Shown here in pieces: positions 23,363 through 33,660 of a DNA stretch of 64,000 bases. A program made the translations under genes and the position numbers. The DNA is taken from the NCBI GenBank assembly GCA_973895155.1, contig OZ316893.1, positions 24,800,001 to 24,864,000 on the forward strand. The letters run 5' to 3'. The DNA is from Marsupella aquatica (lineage: Eukaryota; Marchantiophyta). The notes under the pieces are model-generated. The model was not told the DNA's origin and ran no database searches. It worked only from the letters and a program-made list of their open reading frames with translations. Numbering within the stretch: the stretch's first letter is position 1; each line of letters opens with the position of its first letter.

Positions 23363-23595
23363 CAGCCAACTGGAGTCATAAAAAAACACAAAATATATAA
23401 AATGCAGCAAAAAGCAAAAAAATAAATTAAAACACTAGTGTCTCCAACTGGAGTCATAAGAAAACACAAAAAATAAAATGCAGCAAAAAGCAAAAAAATA
23501 AATTAAACCAGTAGTGTCCAACTGGAGTCATAACAAAACACAAAAAATATAAAATGCAGCAAAAAGCAAAAAAATTAATTAAACCACTAGTGCCT
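23363..23595. repeat. ~78-bp tandem repeat, three copies
   Basis: Three copies contain CCAACTGGAGTCATAA, AAAATGCAGCAAAAAGCAAA and CTAGTG. They differ by only a few bases, so the amplification is recent. They lie about 0.6 kb upstream of the copper ATPase start codon. Confidence 0.85.
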
Positions 23596-24169
23596 CCCTT
23601 ACAACGTGCTCCTCGCTAACAGAATTCTTGTTTTCTTGCATTATAGAATACCTCGGCATTATATAATACCGTACATCAGTAAGGTGTGTATCATGGTGTG
23701 TATCCTGTTTCAAAAAGGAACAGCACCCTCGAGCTGTAAGCGAGACTATAGAGGAGAGGAGAGGAGAGGAGAGGAGAGCGCACCAAACGAGGAGATTGAA
23801 TTCTCCATGCCTCATTTCAATCAATTCCCAATGGCGAGGTGTGAGAGAATGTGTGGTGTGTCAATTTGGAGCATAGCTGCTCTAGAGGGCGAGCGAGAGG
23901 ATTTCTCTTTTGAATTTCGAGGATAGTCGCTCGAGAAGTCGAGCGAGAGCTTCGGGAGGAGTAAGATCGAGGAGGATTTCTGTGGTCGGGCGGACTGGAA
24001 GGAAGGAGGCAGGGTGATCAATAGATGGTCGTAATTGCTCGTTGCTTTGCAATTGCGCGCGTGGTCGGTTGGAATCAAACAGGTTGGAATGTGAAGACGC
24101 ACATTCTGCGGAGAAATAAGTTGACATCAATTGTGTGCTCAATTGTGTGATCAAACCGAAGGAGGCACA
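23596..24169 (+). promoter_or_regulatory. Upstream region and probable 5' UTR of the copper ATPase gene
   Basis: The stretch holds a (GGAGA)n run at about 23752-23779 and two similar 30-bp boxes with GGCGAGCGAGAGGA / AGTCGAGCGAGAGC near 23890 and 23940. No TATA box or copper-response element could be assigned with confidence. Confidence 0.4.
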
Positions 24170-27100
24170 ATGTCGGTCAATATTACGATAACTCAGCCGC
24201 AGTTACGAAAATCTTCGAGCTCGAGAGTGAATGTGGTCCTTCATCCGGCACCTCGGTATCCTCCGTCTCCATCGGGGGACGAAGCTGAAGAAGCATTGGA
24301 GACACGCCAAGTCAACTTCAAAGTGAGAGGCATGGTTTGTGTGGCTTGTGCGGCATCGATTGAGAAGGTTGTCAAGCGCTTGGATGGGATCGTGGATGCC
24401 TCTGTAGCCTTCCTGCCAAAACGGGCGCAGGTTGTGTATCACCCGAACAGAGTCGAAGTATGTGAATTTCTCTCACTCAAGCTTTTGAATAACTCGAGCT
24501 TCTGAATCGCTCAATTTTGAAGCACTGTTTGAAGAAATCCTGCTCCATGTTGGCTCGGTGGTTTATTTCGAATGAGGGTTGGAAGTTTTTCAACCGCCTT
24601 TTGATTCTAGTTGCTCTTTGCTATTTTTACAGGAGGAAGCGATTCGGGAGGCAATTGAAGATGCGGGATTCGAAGCTTCCATAATGGAAGACACGACGAG
24701 CCGGCAGGGCACTGTCATCTGTCGCATGCGAATCAAAGGAATGATATCTACATCCTGTTGCGGAACCATTGAGGAGATTCTCAATAAAATTAACGGAGTC
24801 AAGGGAGCTTCCGTGGCGCTCGCAACTGAGGAAGCAAAAGTGCACTATGACCCGAACTTGACAGATTATAATAAGCTGATGGAGGCAGTTGAAGATGCCG
24901 GATTTGGAGTGGATTTAATAAGTGCGGGCGAAGAGAGGAGCAAGGTGCAACTTAAATTGGAGGGCGTCAACTCTGAAAAAGGCGTCAAGCTGATTGAGGT
25001 CTCTTTGCAATCTCTGTGGGGGGTGAAGTCTGTCGAAATGGATGTACAAGGTGAGAAGGTGGCTGTCTCTTACGATCCTGACCTGACTGGGCCCCGGAAT
25101 TTCATCGAGATCATTGAGCAATCCGGCGCTGCAGCAGACAAGTACAAAGCAACTCTATTTTTCCAGCGGAGCCAGGGAGGACCGGATAGACGTGTGGAAA
25201 TTGAGAGGTATCGGAAATACTTCATTTGGAGCTTCGTTTTCACCATCTCGGTTGTGCTTCTATCCATGGTGTTCATGTACATACCCAAAATTAAGCGCGG
25301 GCTAGATACAAAGGTGGTGAACATGCTCAACATTGGGCAGGTGCTGAGATGGATTTTGTGTACTCCAGTCCAATTTGTCATTGGGTGGCGGTTTTATTAT
25401 GGTGCGTACAAGTCCCTTCGCCATGGGTCTGCCAATATGGATGTCTTAGTAGCTCTAGGAACCAATGCTGCGTACTTCTACTCTCTCTACTCCATCTTGA
25501 GAGCCGCAACGAGCCCCACTTTTGAAGGCACAGACTTCTTCGAGACGAGTGCTATGTTAATTTCTTTCATTCTTCTCGGGAAGTATTTAGAAATTCTGGC
25601 GAAGGGAAAAACATCGGAGGCCATTGAGAAGCTGATGGATTTGACGCCAGACACCGCCATTCTAATAAACTTGGATGAGACGGGAGCCGTGATTGACGAG
25701 AGAGTTATCAGCACTCAGCTTATTCAACGCAAGGATGTCATCAAAGTGCTTCCGGGTTCCAAAGTTCCCACTGATGGGGTGGTGAAGTGGGGTCAGTCCC
25801 ATGTCAATGAAAGCATGATCACAGGTGAAGCTACGCCCGTGGTGAAGCATGAAGGAGATAAAGTAATTGGCGGGACCATGAATGAGAATGGGGTTCTTTA
25901 TGTTCAGGCCACGCACGTGGGTGCCGAGACTGCTCTTTCTCAAATTGTTCAGCTCGTGGAAGCCGCCCAAATGGCCAAGGCTCCCGTTCAGAAATTGGCT
26001 GACAGAATCTCGAGATACTTTGTACCCACTGTAAGTTCACGAGCTTTTCCCTTGGAAACTCAATCCGCAGTCGGTTTCTTGATCAATTCTCTTGACAGGC
26101 TTTTATCGGCTCAAGATTGAAAGTTGTCCTTAACATGACGTTTATTTACCACTTTGAACTATATATGATATCTGCAGGTTGTGGTAGTTGCTCTTCTTAC
26201 TTGGTTGGCTTGGTACACTGCTGGGAAAACCCGGGCGTATGCCAAATCTTGGATTCCATCTTCAATGGATGAATTTGAGCTTGCTCTTCAGTTCGGGATT
26301 TCCGTGTTGGTCGTTGCTTGTCCTTGTGCTCTTGGTCTTGCAACACCAACAGCAGTTATGGTTGCTACGGGAAAGGGGGCCCAGCAGGGTGTTCTTATCA
26401 AGAGTGGAGTGGCTCTAGAAAGCGCTCATAAGGTGTTGATTCAAATCAACAACGTTGACTTTACGCAATGATCATGTCTTTTGCTCGATTTTCGTAATAC
26501 TCTCATTCTTAATTTATGCTAGAGATACTGTCGTGTTGTGCTAATCTCTTGGATCAACACGTTATCCATTCGATTTGCGTGTTATTACATGCTTCCAGTA
26601 GTGTCGTGAGTCTGAGTCACCATCCATGAACCTTCGAACTAAATTTTGCGGTCTTTTTTCCCGATGCAGGTTACATGTGTTGTGTTTGATAAGACCGGAA
26701 CTCTGACCGCTGGGAAGCCTGTTGTGGTGGAGACTAAACTTTTCGAGACCATGGCTCTTAAGAATTTCTACAGGATATTGTCTGCTGCTGAGGTGAGTCA
26801 TAGTCTTTCATCTAGTAAACAGTCAATTCCGAAGGGCCTTCTGACAGGCGAATAGACTCCTGACTGCTCTTGTGGTTAAGTAAGTTTGACCTTGGAGCAA
26901 TCATGTAAGAGCTGAATAAACAATGTTAATGTTCAACGATAGCGATCATGACTGGAATAAGTAATTACTAACCGAAACTTATTTTGAGATTCTAAGATTC
27001 CCACGTTTGGGACATTCGTGAGTGGACAAAATCGAGTATCAAAGGCGCTAATCTTTACTCCAACGTGTTATATTAATTTAATTTAATTTTGGAGGGTGGG

Positions 27101-28656
27101 GAGGGTTTAAAAGTTGCTCGGTTCTTAGAAGGAGATCGAGATGCCTCCACTTACGATTGCATGTTTACGTGATAACATTTTGTACAGGAAAACAGCGAAC
27201 ATCCTCTGGGAAAGGCTGTGGTTCAGTACTCAGCAACTCTGAGTGGAGAGTTATTGGATAGGCCGTCTGCCTCGGATTTCGAAACGATTCCAGGGCACGG
27301 AGTGCGTTGCACTGTAGACATGCAAGATGTTTTGATCGGCAATAGAAAGATGATGTCAGAGGCTGGCATTAATGTTCCGGTGGACGTGAATACGCACATG
27401 GAAGAGACCGAGCAATTGGCTCGAACAGGCGTTATGGTAGCAATAGACAAAAGGTTAGTTGGTGTTGTGTCAATTTCAGACCCTGTCAAGCCCGAAGCTG
27501 CACTGATCGTCTCGATTCTCAAATCAATGGGCATTCAAAGCGTGATGGTCACCGGTGATAACTGGGGAACAGCGAAGGCCATAGCTGCGGAAGTTGGCAT
27601 TGAGGTTGTCAAAGCTGAGTGTCTACCGGGTGAGAAAGCGGAGGAGATCAAGAAACTCCAGGTACTTCTAAGGTCATCCATTTCAGGGAGAGGTTCCATT
27701 AGCAACTAAGCCCTCACCTTTGAGCCGTCAAATTTTCCAAGACATGTGGAGACAATGTCCGGCTCTCTATGACCGAGCGCCTCCCATTTCCTTACACAAT
27801 ATGATAGCCTCAGCAAGGGCCTGACGGAATGTTTCTCGGCATCATACATTCTATCCGGACTACCTTTCCTCACTTCGTTCAGTCCTCTACGTACTACTGT
27901 GCATTTGTCGAAGTCGCACGACTCCACTGTATTCTTTTCCTCTGCATTGTTCCCATTCACCCCCATTTTCTTTTTCAGCCATTGCAGACTACAATGTTTG
28001 AATTTAGTTTTGATGGACAATCTTTGTACTATTTGTGGGACTTGGGGTCAAGATATGTTTATTCTTCTCTACATTGTTCTCATCCACCCCCACGTTTTTG
28101 TCCTGCACTTTCGAATTGGGATTCGATTTTGTCTGAATTTCTGAAATGGAGGAAGGGTCAAGATATGTCTTCGTCTCTGCTTTCATTGGAGCTCCAATTC
28201 ATTTTCGGCGTGTTTAATTTCACATCTCACCTTCGGATGTAACTGTTTCGCACACGCAGTTGGACAGGAGACAGACAGTCGCTATGGTGGGTGATGGGAT
28301 CAACGATTTCACCTGCCCTAGTAGCGGCAGACATCGGGATGGCCATTGGAGCAGGCACAGACGTTGCAATTGAAGCAGCGGACATTGTTCTGATGAGGAG
28401 CAATTTGGAAGATGTCATCACCGCAATAGATCTCTCTAGAAAGACATTCACCCGCATACGGCTCAACTACATCTGGGCGCTTGGTTACAACGCCTTGGGC
28501 ATCCCCATCGCCGCAGGCATCCTCTTTCCTTCCTTCCGGATCCGCTTGCCCCCTTGGGTTGCCGGTGCAGCCATGGCAGCATCGTCCGTCAGCGTAGTCT
28601 GCTCCTCCTTGCTGCTCAAGTATTACAAGAGACCCAAGAGGCTGGACAGCATTTAA
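24170..28656 (+). CDS. Cu(I)-transporting P1B-type ATPase, HMA5/RAN1-like, with an apparent 1-nt frameshift
   Basis: Six exons are read: 24170-24457, 24633-26030, 26178-26432, 26670-26792, 27188-27661 and 28260-28656, all introns phase 0 with GT-AG ends. The product is about 977 aa, the usual size of plant HMA5/RAN1, which pump Cu+ out of the cytosol (plasma membrane or Golgi). Domains in order: HMA1 with GMVCVAC (Cys57, Cys60); HMA2 with GMISTSC, where the first Cys is Ser135; a degenerate third HMA-like domain (about 202-262) without cysteines; eight membrane segments; actuator TGEA (493-496); CPC in TM4 (610-612); DKTGT (654-658); SEHP (691-694); TGDN; GDGIND (857-862); NY...YN and MAASS in TM7-8. 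In the last exon the frame slips after GDGIND: one extra T in the TTT run 28307-28309 must be skipped to continue into SPALVAAD. It is either a sequencing error or a disabling mutation. Confidence 0.88.
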
Positions 28657-29039
28657 ATGCAAGCTTCTCATGATCATCGAGTGAAAAAACCTACAGTACT
28701 GAATTGCCCAGCTGTGAAGGAGTGTGATGAGTGCCAAACAACCTTGAATCTCTCTCTTGCTCACAAGCTAGGTGGACATGATCAAGCAAGCACTTACAAA
28801 CATCACATTCCTTTGGGTCTTTGGCACAAGCTTCGTCCCGGCGTGAGAATTGTAAGACAGCACTTCACGTCTCTGATTGATGAGAGTAACGCCATTCGAA
28901 GCTTGGATGAATTGTGTGATCTCTCGCTGCTGTAGGCTGCAATCTATGCACGTGATATTGGAGGGGCTGTTGGTGAAGGGGATTCTTTGGGGTTGAACAA
29001 ACTAGGCTCGTTACCCTTTCCTTCAACTTACTTTCCTTT
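28657..29039. other. 3' flank of the copper ATPase gene
   Basis: Probable 3' UTR and downstream sequence. No second gene is seen, although an open frame runs by chance from the stop codon to 28935. Confidence 0.4.
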
Positions 29040-29580
29040 GGGATTTTCCCTTTGTATTTTTTCAGGGCATTTTAGCATAATGCCCAGGTCCTTCCCTTTG
29101 TATTTTTAGAATTTTCTGGGAGCATAATGCCCAGTCCCTTTCCCTTTGTATTTTTTAGGGCATTCTGGGAGCAATTATCCCAGGTCTTTCCCTTTGTATT
29201 TTTGAGGGCATTCTGGGTGCAATTAGCTCAGGTCTTTCCCTTTGTATTTTTCAGGGCATTCTGGGAACATAATGCTCAGGTATTTCCCTTTGTATTTTCC
29301 CATAATGCTCAGGTATTTCCCGTTGTATTTTTCAGAGCAGCATTCTGGGAATTTCTCTTTGTAGGTTTCAGGGCATTGTGGGAGCATAATGCCCAGGTCA
29401 GGACATTCTGGGAGCATTCATCACCTCTTTAGGAAGATTCTTCTCTATGTTTTATTAAAGTTAGAAAACATAAAAATCTCTGAGGCCTTAGTTTAGGAGC
29501 TATTTGTTCCCTCTGCATTTTCAGGGCATTCTGGGAGCATAATGCCCAGGTGAAGATATTCTGGGAGCAGAATGCCCCAG
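29040..29580. repeat. ~46-bp minisatellite with a hairpin in each unit
   Basis: About eight units run to 29420, and one to two more stand at 29515-29580. The unit is TTTCCCTTTGTATTTTTCAG followed by GGGCATTCTGGGAGCATAATGCCC-like sequence, in which GGGCATT and AATGCCC pair. Lengths vary from 36 to 50 bp. A Phe-rich plus-strand frame (29127-29432) is just the translated repeat. Confidence 0.85.
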
Positions 29581-30294
29581 TCAACATCATGCTTACCTCA
29601 GTAGGAAGATTCTCCTTTACATCTATTAAACTTAGAAAAAAATAAAAATATCTCAGGCCTTAAAGTGTAGGAATGTACACTTTCCCAAGCATTATGGGCA
29701 ATAATAGTCCCTCAAAACTAGAGCTGGAGCTTTCATTTTGGAGGTATTATATCTTGTAATGCCCTTTACACATAACTTTGCTATATACATAAATAGAGAT
29801 CAGGAGGAACTAAAACCTTGCAGCAAAAAGGATTCCCTGTTATTTCCTGTTGATTAGGCCTGTTTGTTGTTTGCAACCTCACTTTCAATGATGCCCTCTA
29901 TTAGAATAAGGGTGTAGAGCTTTACTCTAGACATTAGATCAGGGAGTAGCTTTTGATTGCACTTTATTAATTAGATTACTAGACAAAGTTAGAAGAGAGG
30001 ATTTCTATCCCTGGCTGGAAATTTTCACTAGATGAGGCCGCCAAGAGAAAATGTGTCTAAGCATGGATAACTGACTGGAAATTTCTAACTTGGCAAGGTG
30101 GTATTTAAGCTAAGCGGTGATCAGTCAAGTGGTATTTGAAGTAAAAGAGGCATATAAATCATGCTTAAATACCACTCGGCTGATATCTTGATCACCTCTT
30201 TTACCTCATTAATATGGTGGTGGCTATTGTCAGAGGAAAAAATGGCTTTCCTCCACACATTTTATTATGAAGTGCCTAGGTATTCTTTTTGGTG
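29581..30294. repeat. Dispersed repeat copy plus unremarkable intergenic DNA
   Basis: About 29640-29800 matches 39335-39490 in order: ATCT(C)AGGC, GCATTATGGGCAATAATA, CCCTCAAAACT, AATGCCCTTTA and CTATATACA. By eye the two are about 70% alike. The rest, to 30294, shows nothing recognised; an AAATACCACT-type inverted box lies near 30100-30180. Confidence 0.55.
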
Positions 30295-30317
30295 AAATAA
30301 ATAAATAAATAAATAAA
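30295..30317. repeat. (AAAT)n microsatellite
   Basis: Five to six units of AAAT stand in a row. Confidence 0.95.
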
Positions 30318-31948
30318 GTGACTGAGCCTGGTCAACCAAACTCAGCAAGGCTGCCAAGCGGGCTGCCAAGTGAGCAAGTGACTGGGCAAGATCAGCCAAG
30401 TTAAAATTTGGGTGAATTTGAATGATGGTGGCCATTTAAAAGAAATAAAAACCAATTTATCCTCTTTGAGACCTAAACACTCTAACATGCAATCCTACTC
30501 TTTCTTTACTGACCCCACTAGAGGTCCCTTCCAAAATTCCTGGCACCACATCATGCCACATCAACAACAACCGCAACAAACAAGACTCGTCAGTTTTGTG
30601 AATCAAACTTATAGTTTTCATTGATTTCGTGTTTGTGTCAATTTGGGTGTAAATTTTGGGACGCCGCGCCGTAAAAAGAAAAGTAAAAACATTGGAAATG
30701 CAAAGAGCAAGACGGTTAAAACTGTCACTATGTAACCGTTTTAGTTACATTTCCAATTTTAAAACTTAAATTCAAAGATTTATAAAAAGTATTTTTAATA
30801 TAATAAATCATGACTAATAACTAACTTGATAACTTCCTTGTTAACCGCAACTCCCGGTATGTAAGGACCTCTCGTATTGTAAGGCCCTAATGCTGGGAAG
30901 AGCACATAGAAACCCAGGATCGGGGAGGAGGAATGGCTGGAATCTTGAAAGTTCATTGAATTTTATACTCAAAACTATTTACTCATTCTCAAAACAAAAA
31001 ATACCCAGTCGTAAATCTCATTGAGATCTTTCTTTTTCACCCTAGATCGCCTTCTAACATGGATGAATAAAATTTCTAGAGGCATTACAAAATGGACGGC
31101 AAAGATCGTAAAATCAACAAAATTGACGGCTAGGAAGGCTTGGATTTGTTTAATTTTTCATTTGGAAAATATTAACCCATTTGCAAAACGGACAGAACCC
31201 ATCCATAGATCTATTTGAGATCTTTCTTTTGAGCCATAGATTGGCCATTATGATGGACGGACAAGATTTCCGGATATAAGAAATGGAGACGGCTCAGATC
31301 GACTCTTCCCCCTGATTTTATTAGCCAAGTGGTCCACTAACTAATTTTCATGGTATGCTTTTGTAAAATGTCATTCTGGTGGGAAGCCTCCCTAACTGTC
31401 AATTATGTTGGCAGTTTTCCTAACCATGAGATGGGATTAAAGGTGTCACTTTTCACTTTTACTGTTGTTCAATGAACTTATGCTCAACCCACAACAATTC
31501 CAATCAACGTCACTTACTACAGACAATATTGTGAAATGCATAGGCATTGAGCTAGTTTTGTTATAAAAAGTGTTAACAATCTTTTGCGGGCAAGACCTGT
31601 AGCACAAGGCTTGAAAAAATCAGCTGGTCAAGTTTGTTTCCAATTTACATCTTGCAACCATGCCATTTTGCAATTATGTGAGGACACAGAGCTTTGCAAG
31701 GTCTTTCTCACTATATTCTAGACTTGAATTGCCTTCTCATGGACTAGGATAGAGCTTGCAACTGAACACTTTTAGCACATCAAACTTGAATGTCAAATTT
31801 CCAATTGCAGCTTGCACTCATGGCATTGGGCACACAGCCCTTCACACCTGTTTTAATAAGCTCAACTGCTATTGAGCTGACATGGAGAGTCTGCAGAGTC
31901 TGCACCGGAGCTCTGCATTGGGTCCGACCCTTGTAGACCATCAATTTA
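30318..31948. other. Intergenic with a ~190-bp diverged tandem repeat
   Basis: No gene is seen. About 31010-31110 and 31199-31305 are similar (GAGATCTTTCTTTT, ATGGACGGMMAAGAT, AGATCG), giving a two-copy repeat of about 190 bp. The remainder is AT-rich and unassigned. Confidence 0.45.
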
Positions 31949-32059
31949 GGGGACTGGCTATATATATCACAGTGCCCTAGGGCAAAAAATGCCAAACCAG
32001 GAGACAGGATCCCAATGGCAAAGCAACCCAATGAAGGGGAGGAAAAGAGGGGACTGGCT
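31949..32059 (-). mobile_element. 89-bp insert flanked by an 11-bp target-site duplication
   Basis: GGGGACTGGCT is repeated exactly at 31949-31959 and 32049-32059. Between them lies the short dispersed family seen at 18446-18566 and, more diverged, in 4934-5149. On the minus strand it begins CTCTTTTCCTCCCCTTCA and ends GGCACTGTGATATATA. The imprecise ~11-bp duplication and simple AT tail suggest a tiny retroposed fragment (SINE or 5'-truncated LINE), which is inference. Confidence 0.75.
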
Positions 32060-32821
32060 GGGGAAAATTCTTTTGCACACAACATGCTCGGTATCTGTAA
32101 ACAGGTATCCGTCAACAGTTCTCAGACACGGAAGAAATTGAAATATGTACTGGTAATTTTGTCAATTTTTGTGGGAAGCCAAAATTGTTTCCATGCCCTG
32201 GCTAAACATATTCATGGCTAGGGTGCTGCCTGGCATCTGAAGGCATGCTGGGTAATATCAGTTCCAGCAAAGCCTAAGAGATAACCCTCACGTGCTAATC
32301 TGGGTGTACATACATCCACATCCATACCAACATCCAAATCGCTAGGCCCTAGTGGTGGCCAAGAAAAATAAAAGCATTTCAGGTTGGATTTGAACTTGAG
32401 TGCCATCTCATGTGTTTTAGCTTGCACACCAACAACCATAGTGCCATCCAGGTTGGCATGGGACCTGCTCAAAACATTAATTAATTCCCCATTCCAATTA
32501 GAAGATCAATTCAGCTGTGTTTGCGCTCAATAGACCTATTCCTGAAGTCAGTTGTGGTACATGAGTATTGCAACAATAGTCTCATTTGATAACGGTTTGG
32601 TTTGGGTAGAAAAAATCTTTGGAGTTGGACTCTTTTTCAGGGTGCTGTCTGATTGACAGGACAGGAAAGTTGTAGAAAAGTTGGACCACTCATGCTTGGT
32701 TATTTATAAATAGACTTTTTTGGGGTCAAAAGTCAGAGGAAACTTGCATGAAATTATATTGCTCACTAGCCCAGTGACCCTGTAAGTGATGTTGAGAGAA
32801 GATGTTGTCTAGCATAGGACA
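32060..32821. other. Intergenic, nothing recognised
   Basis: No gene or repeat could be assigned. GTGATGTTGAGAGAAGATG at about 32786 recurs at 33061, either side of the foldback that follows. Confidence 0.35.
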
Positions 32822-33010
32822 TGGCTAGGAAGAGAGGGATTTGCTCGATGCCTGGGACCCCAAATGAATTAACTTGCTTTAATAGGATCCTTGAAGTTTT
32901 GGGTAGGTTGATTGACAATTCAAGGTCAATCAAGTGTCTGGATTCCTCCCGGTCCTGTCAAGAAACACTTTTCATTTTGGGGTCCCATCAAGCAAATCTC
33001 TCCCAGGATG
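32822..33010. other. Long imperfect foldback (hairpin), about 190 bp
   Basis: The left arm GATTTGCTCGATG...GGGACCCCAAATGAA (about 32838-32878) pairs with the right arm TTCATTTTGGGGTCCCATC and AAGCAAATC (about 32971-32999). The hairpin closes at a 9-bp stem TTGATTGAC/GTCAATCAA (32908-32916 and 32925-32933) around an 8-nt loop. The middle of the arms pairs poorly. It could be a MITE or a small-RNA precursor; I know no plant miRNA that matches. Confidence 0.6.
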
Positions 33011-33660
33011 ACTTACCACTAGAGGAATCAGCCAGTTGGCCTCAAAACTAGGTTTGTAAGTGATGTTGAGAGAAGATGGTGTGGTCTACCCCCTGTCAAC
33101 CATTTGTCAGCCAGTTGGCCTCAAAACGAGATTTCAAAGAATGTGCAGGCTACATGGAGAGTGAGGGGTTGGGTGGGAAGGTAACTGCAAAGTGGCACTT
33201 TTTGATACATCTCATAGTATCACACTATTCATTAAAACTGGAATTTCTCTAGTCTAGAAGTTTACGTCTAAATTTATTATTTTACCCTCTAAAATTCTAT
33301 AACTTTTTCCCCAAATCATACATTTTAGTGACCAAATGTACATTTTCCGAGGTCTAAAATTGCAATTTTAATGTCCAAAATATTAAGTAACTAAGTTATC
33401 AATTATTAATACTTATTAATTAAAATATTATATAGTGTTCTCATTATATATAATATAAACAAATCAAAAAAATAGAATAAGACAGTATCAATTTTACAAT
33501 ATAAACAATTAAAATGATAACATTAAAAATGACTCCTGATAAACAAGGTACATAACTGTGAAGGTAGACCAAGTCTGTTTTGAAACAAATATGATCATAC
33601 TACAACACCAGAGAATTCCCAGCAAGGAGACATTCCGAGCATGACATTATTAAAGATGAG
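33011..33660. other. AT-rich intergenic DNA
   Basis: CAGCCAGTTGGCCTCAAAAC is repeated at about 33028 and 33108. From 33240 to 33560 the sequence is very AT-rich with no recognised feature. Confidence 0.4.

Noticed and set aside
29127-29432. 101-codon Phe-rich frame
   Set aside because: It is the translation of the 46-bp minisatellite; the amino-acid repeat follows the DNA unit.
32908-32933. Match of the foldback tip to known plant miRNAs such as miR171
   Set aside because: Only the TTGATTGA-like word is shared; the rest of the mature sequence does not fit any miRNA I know.
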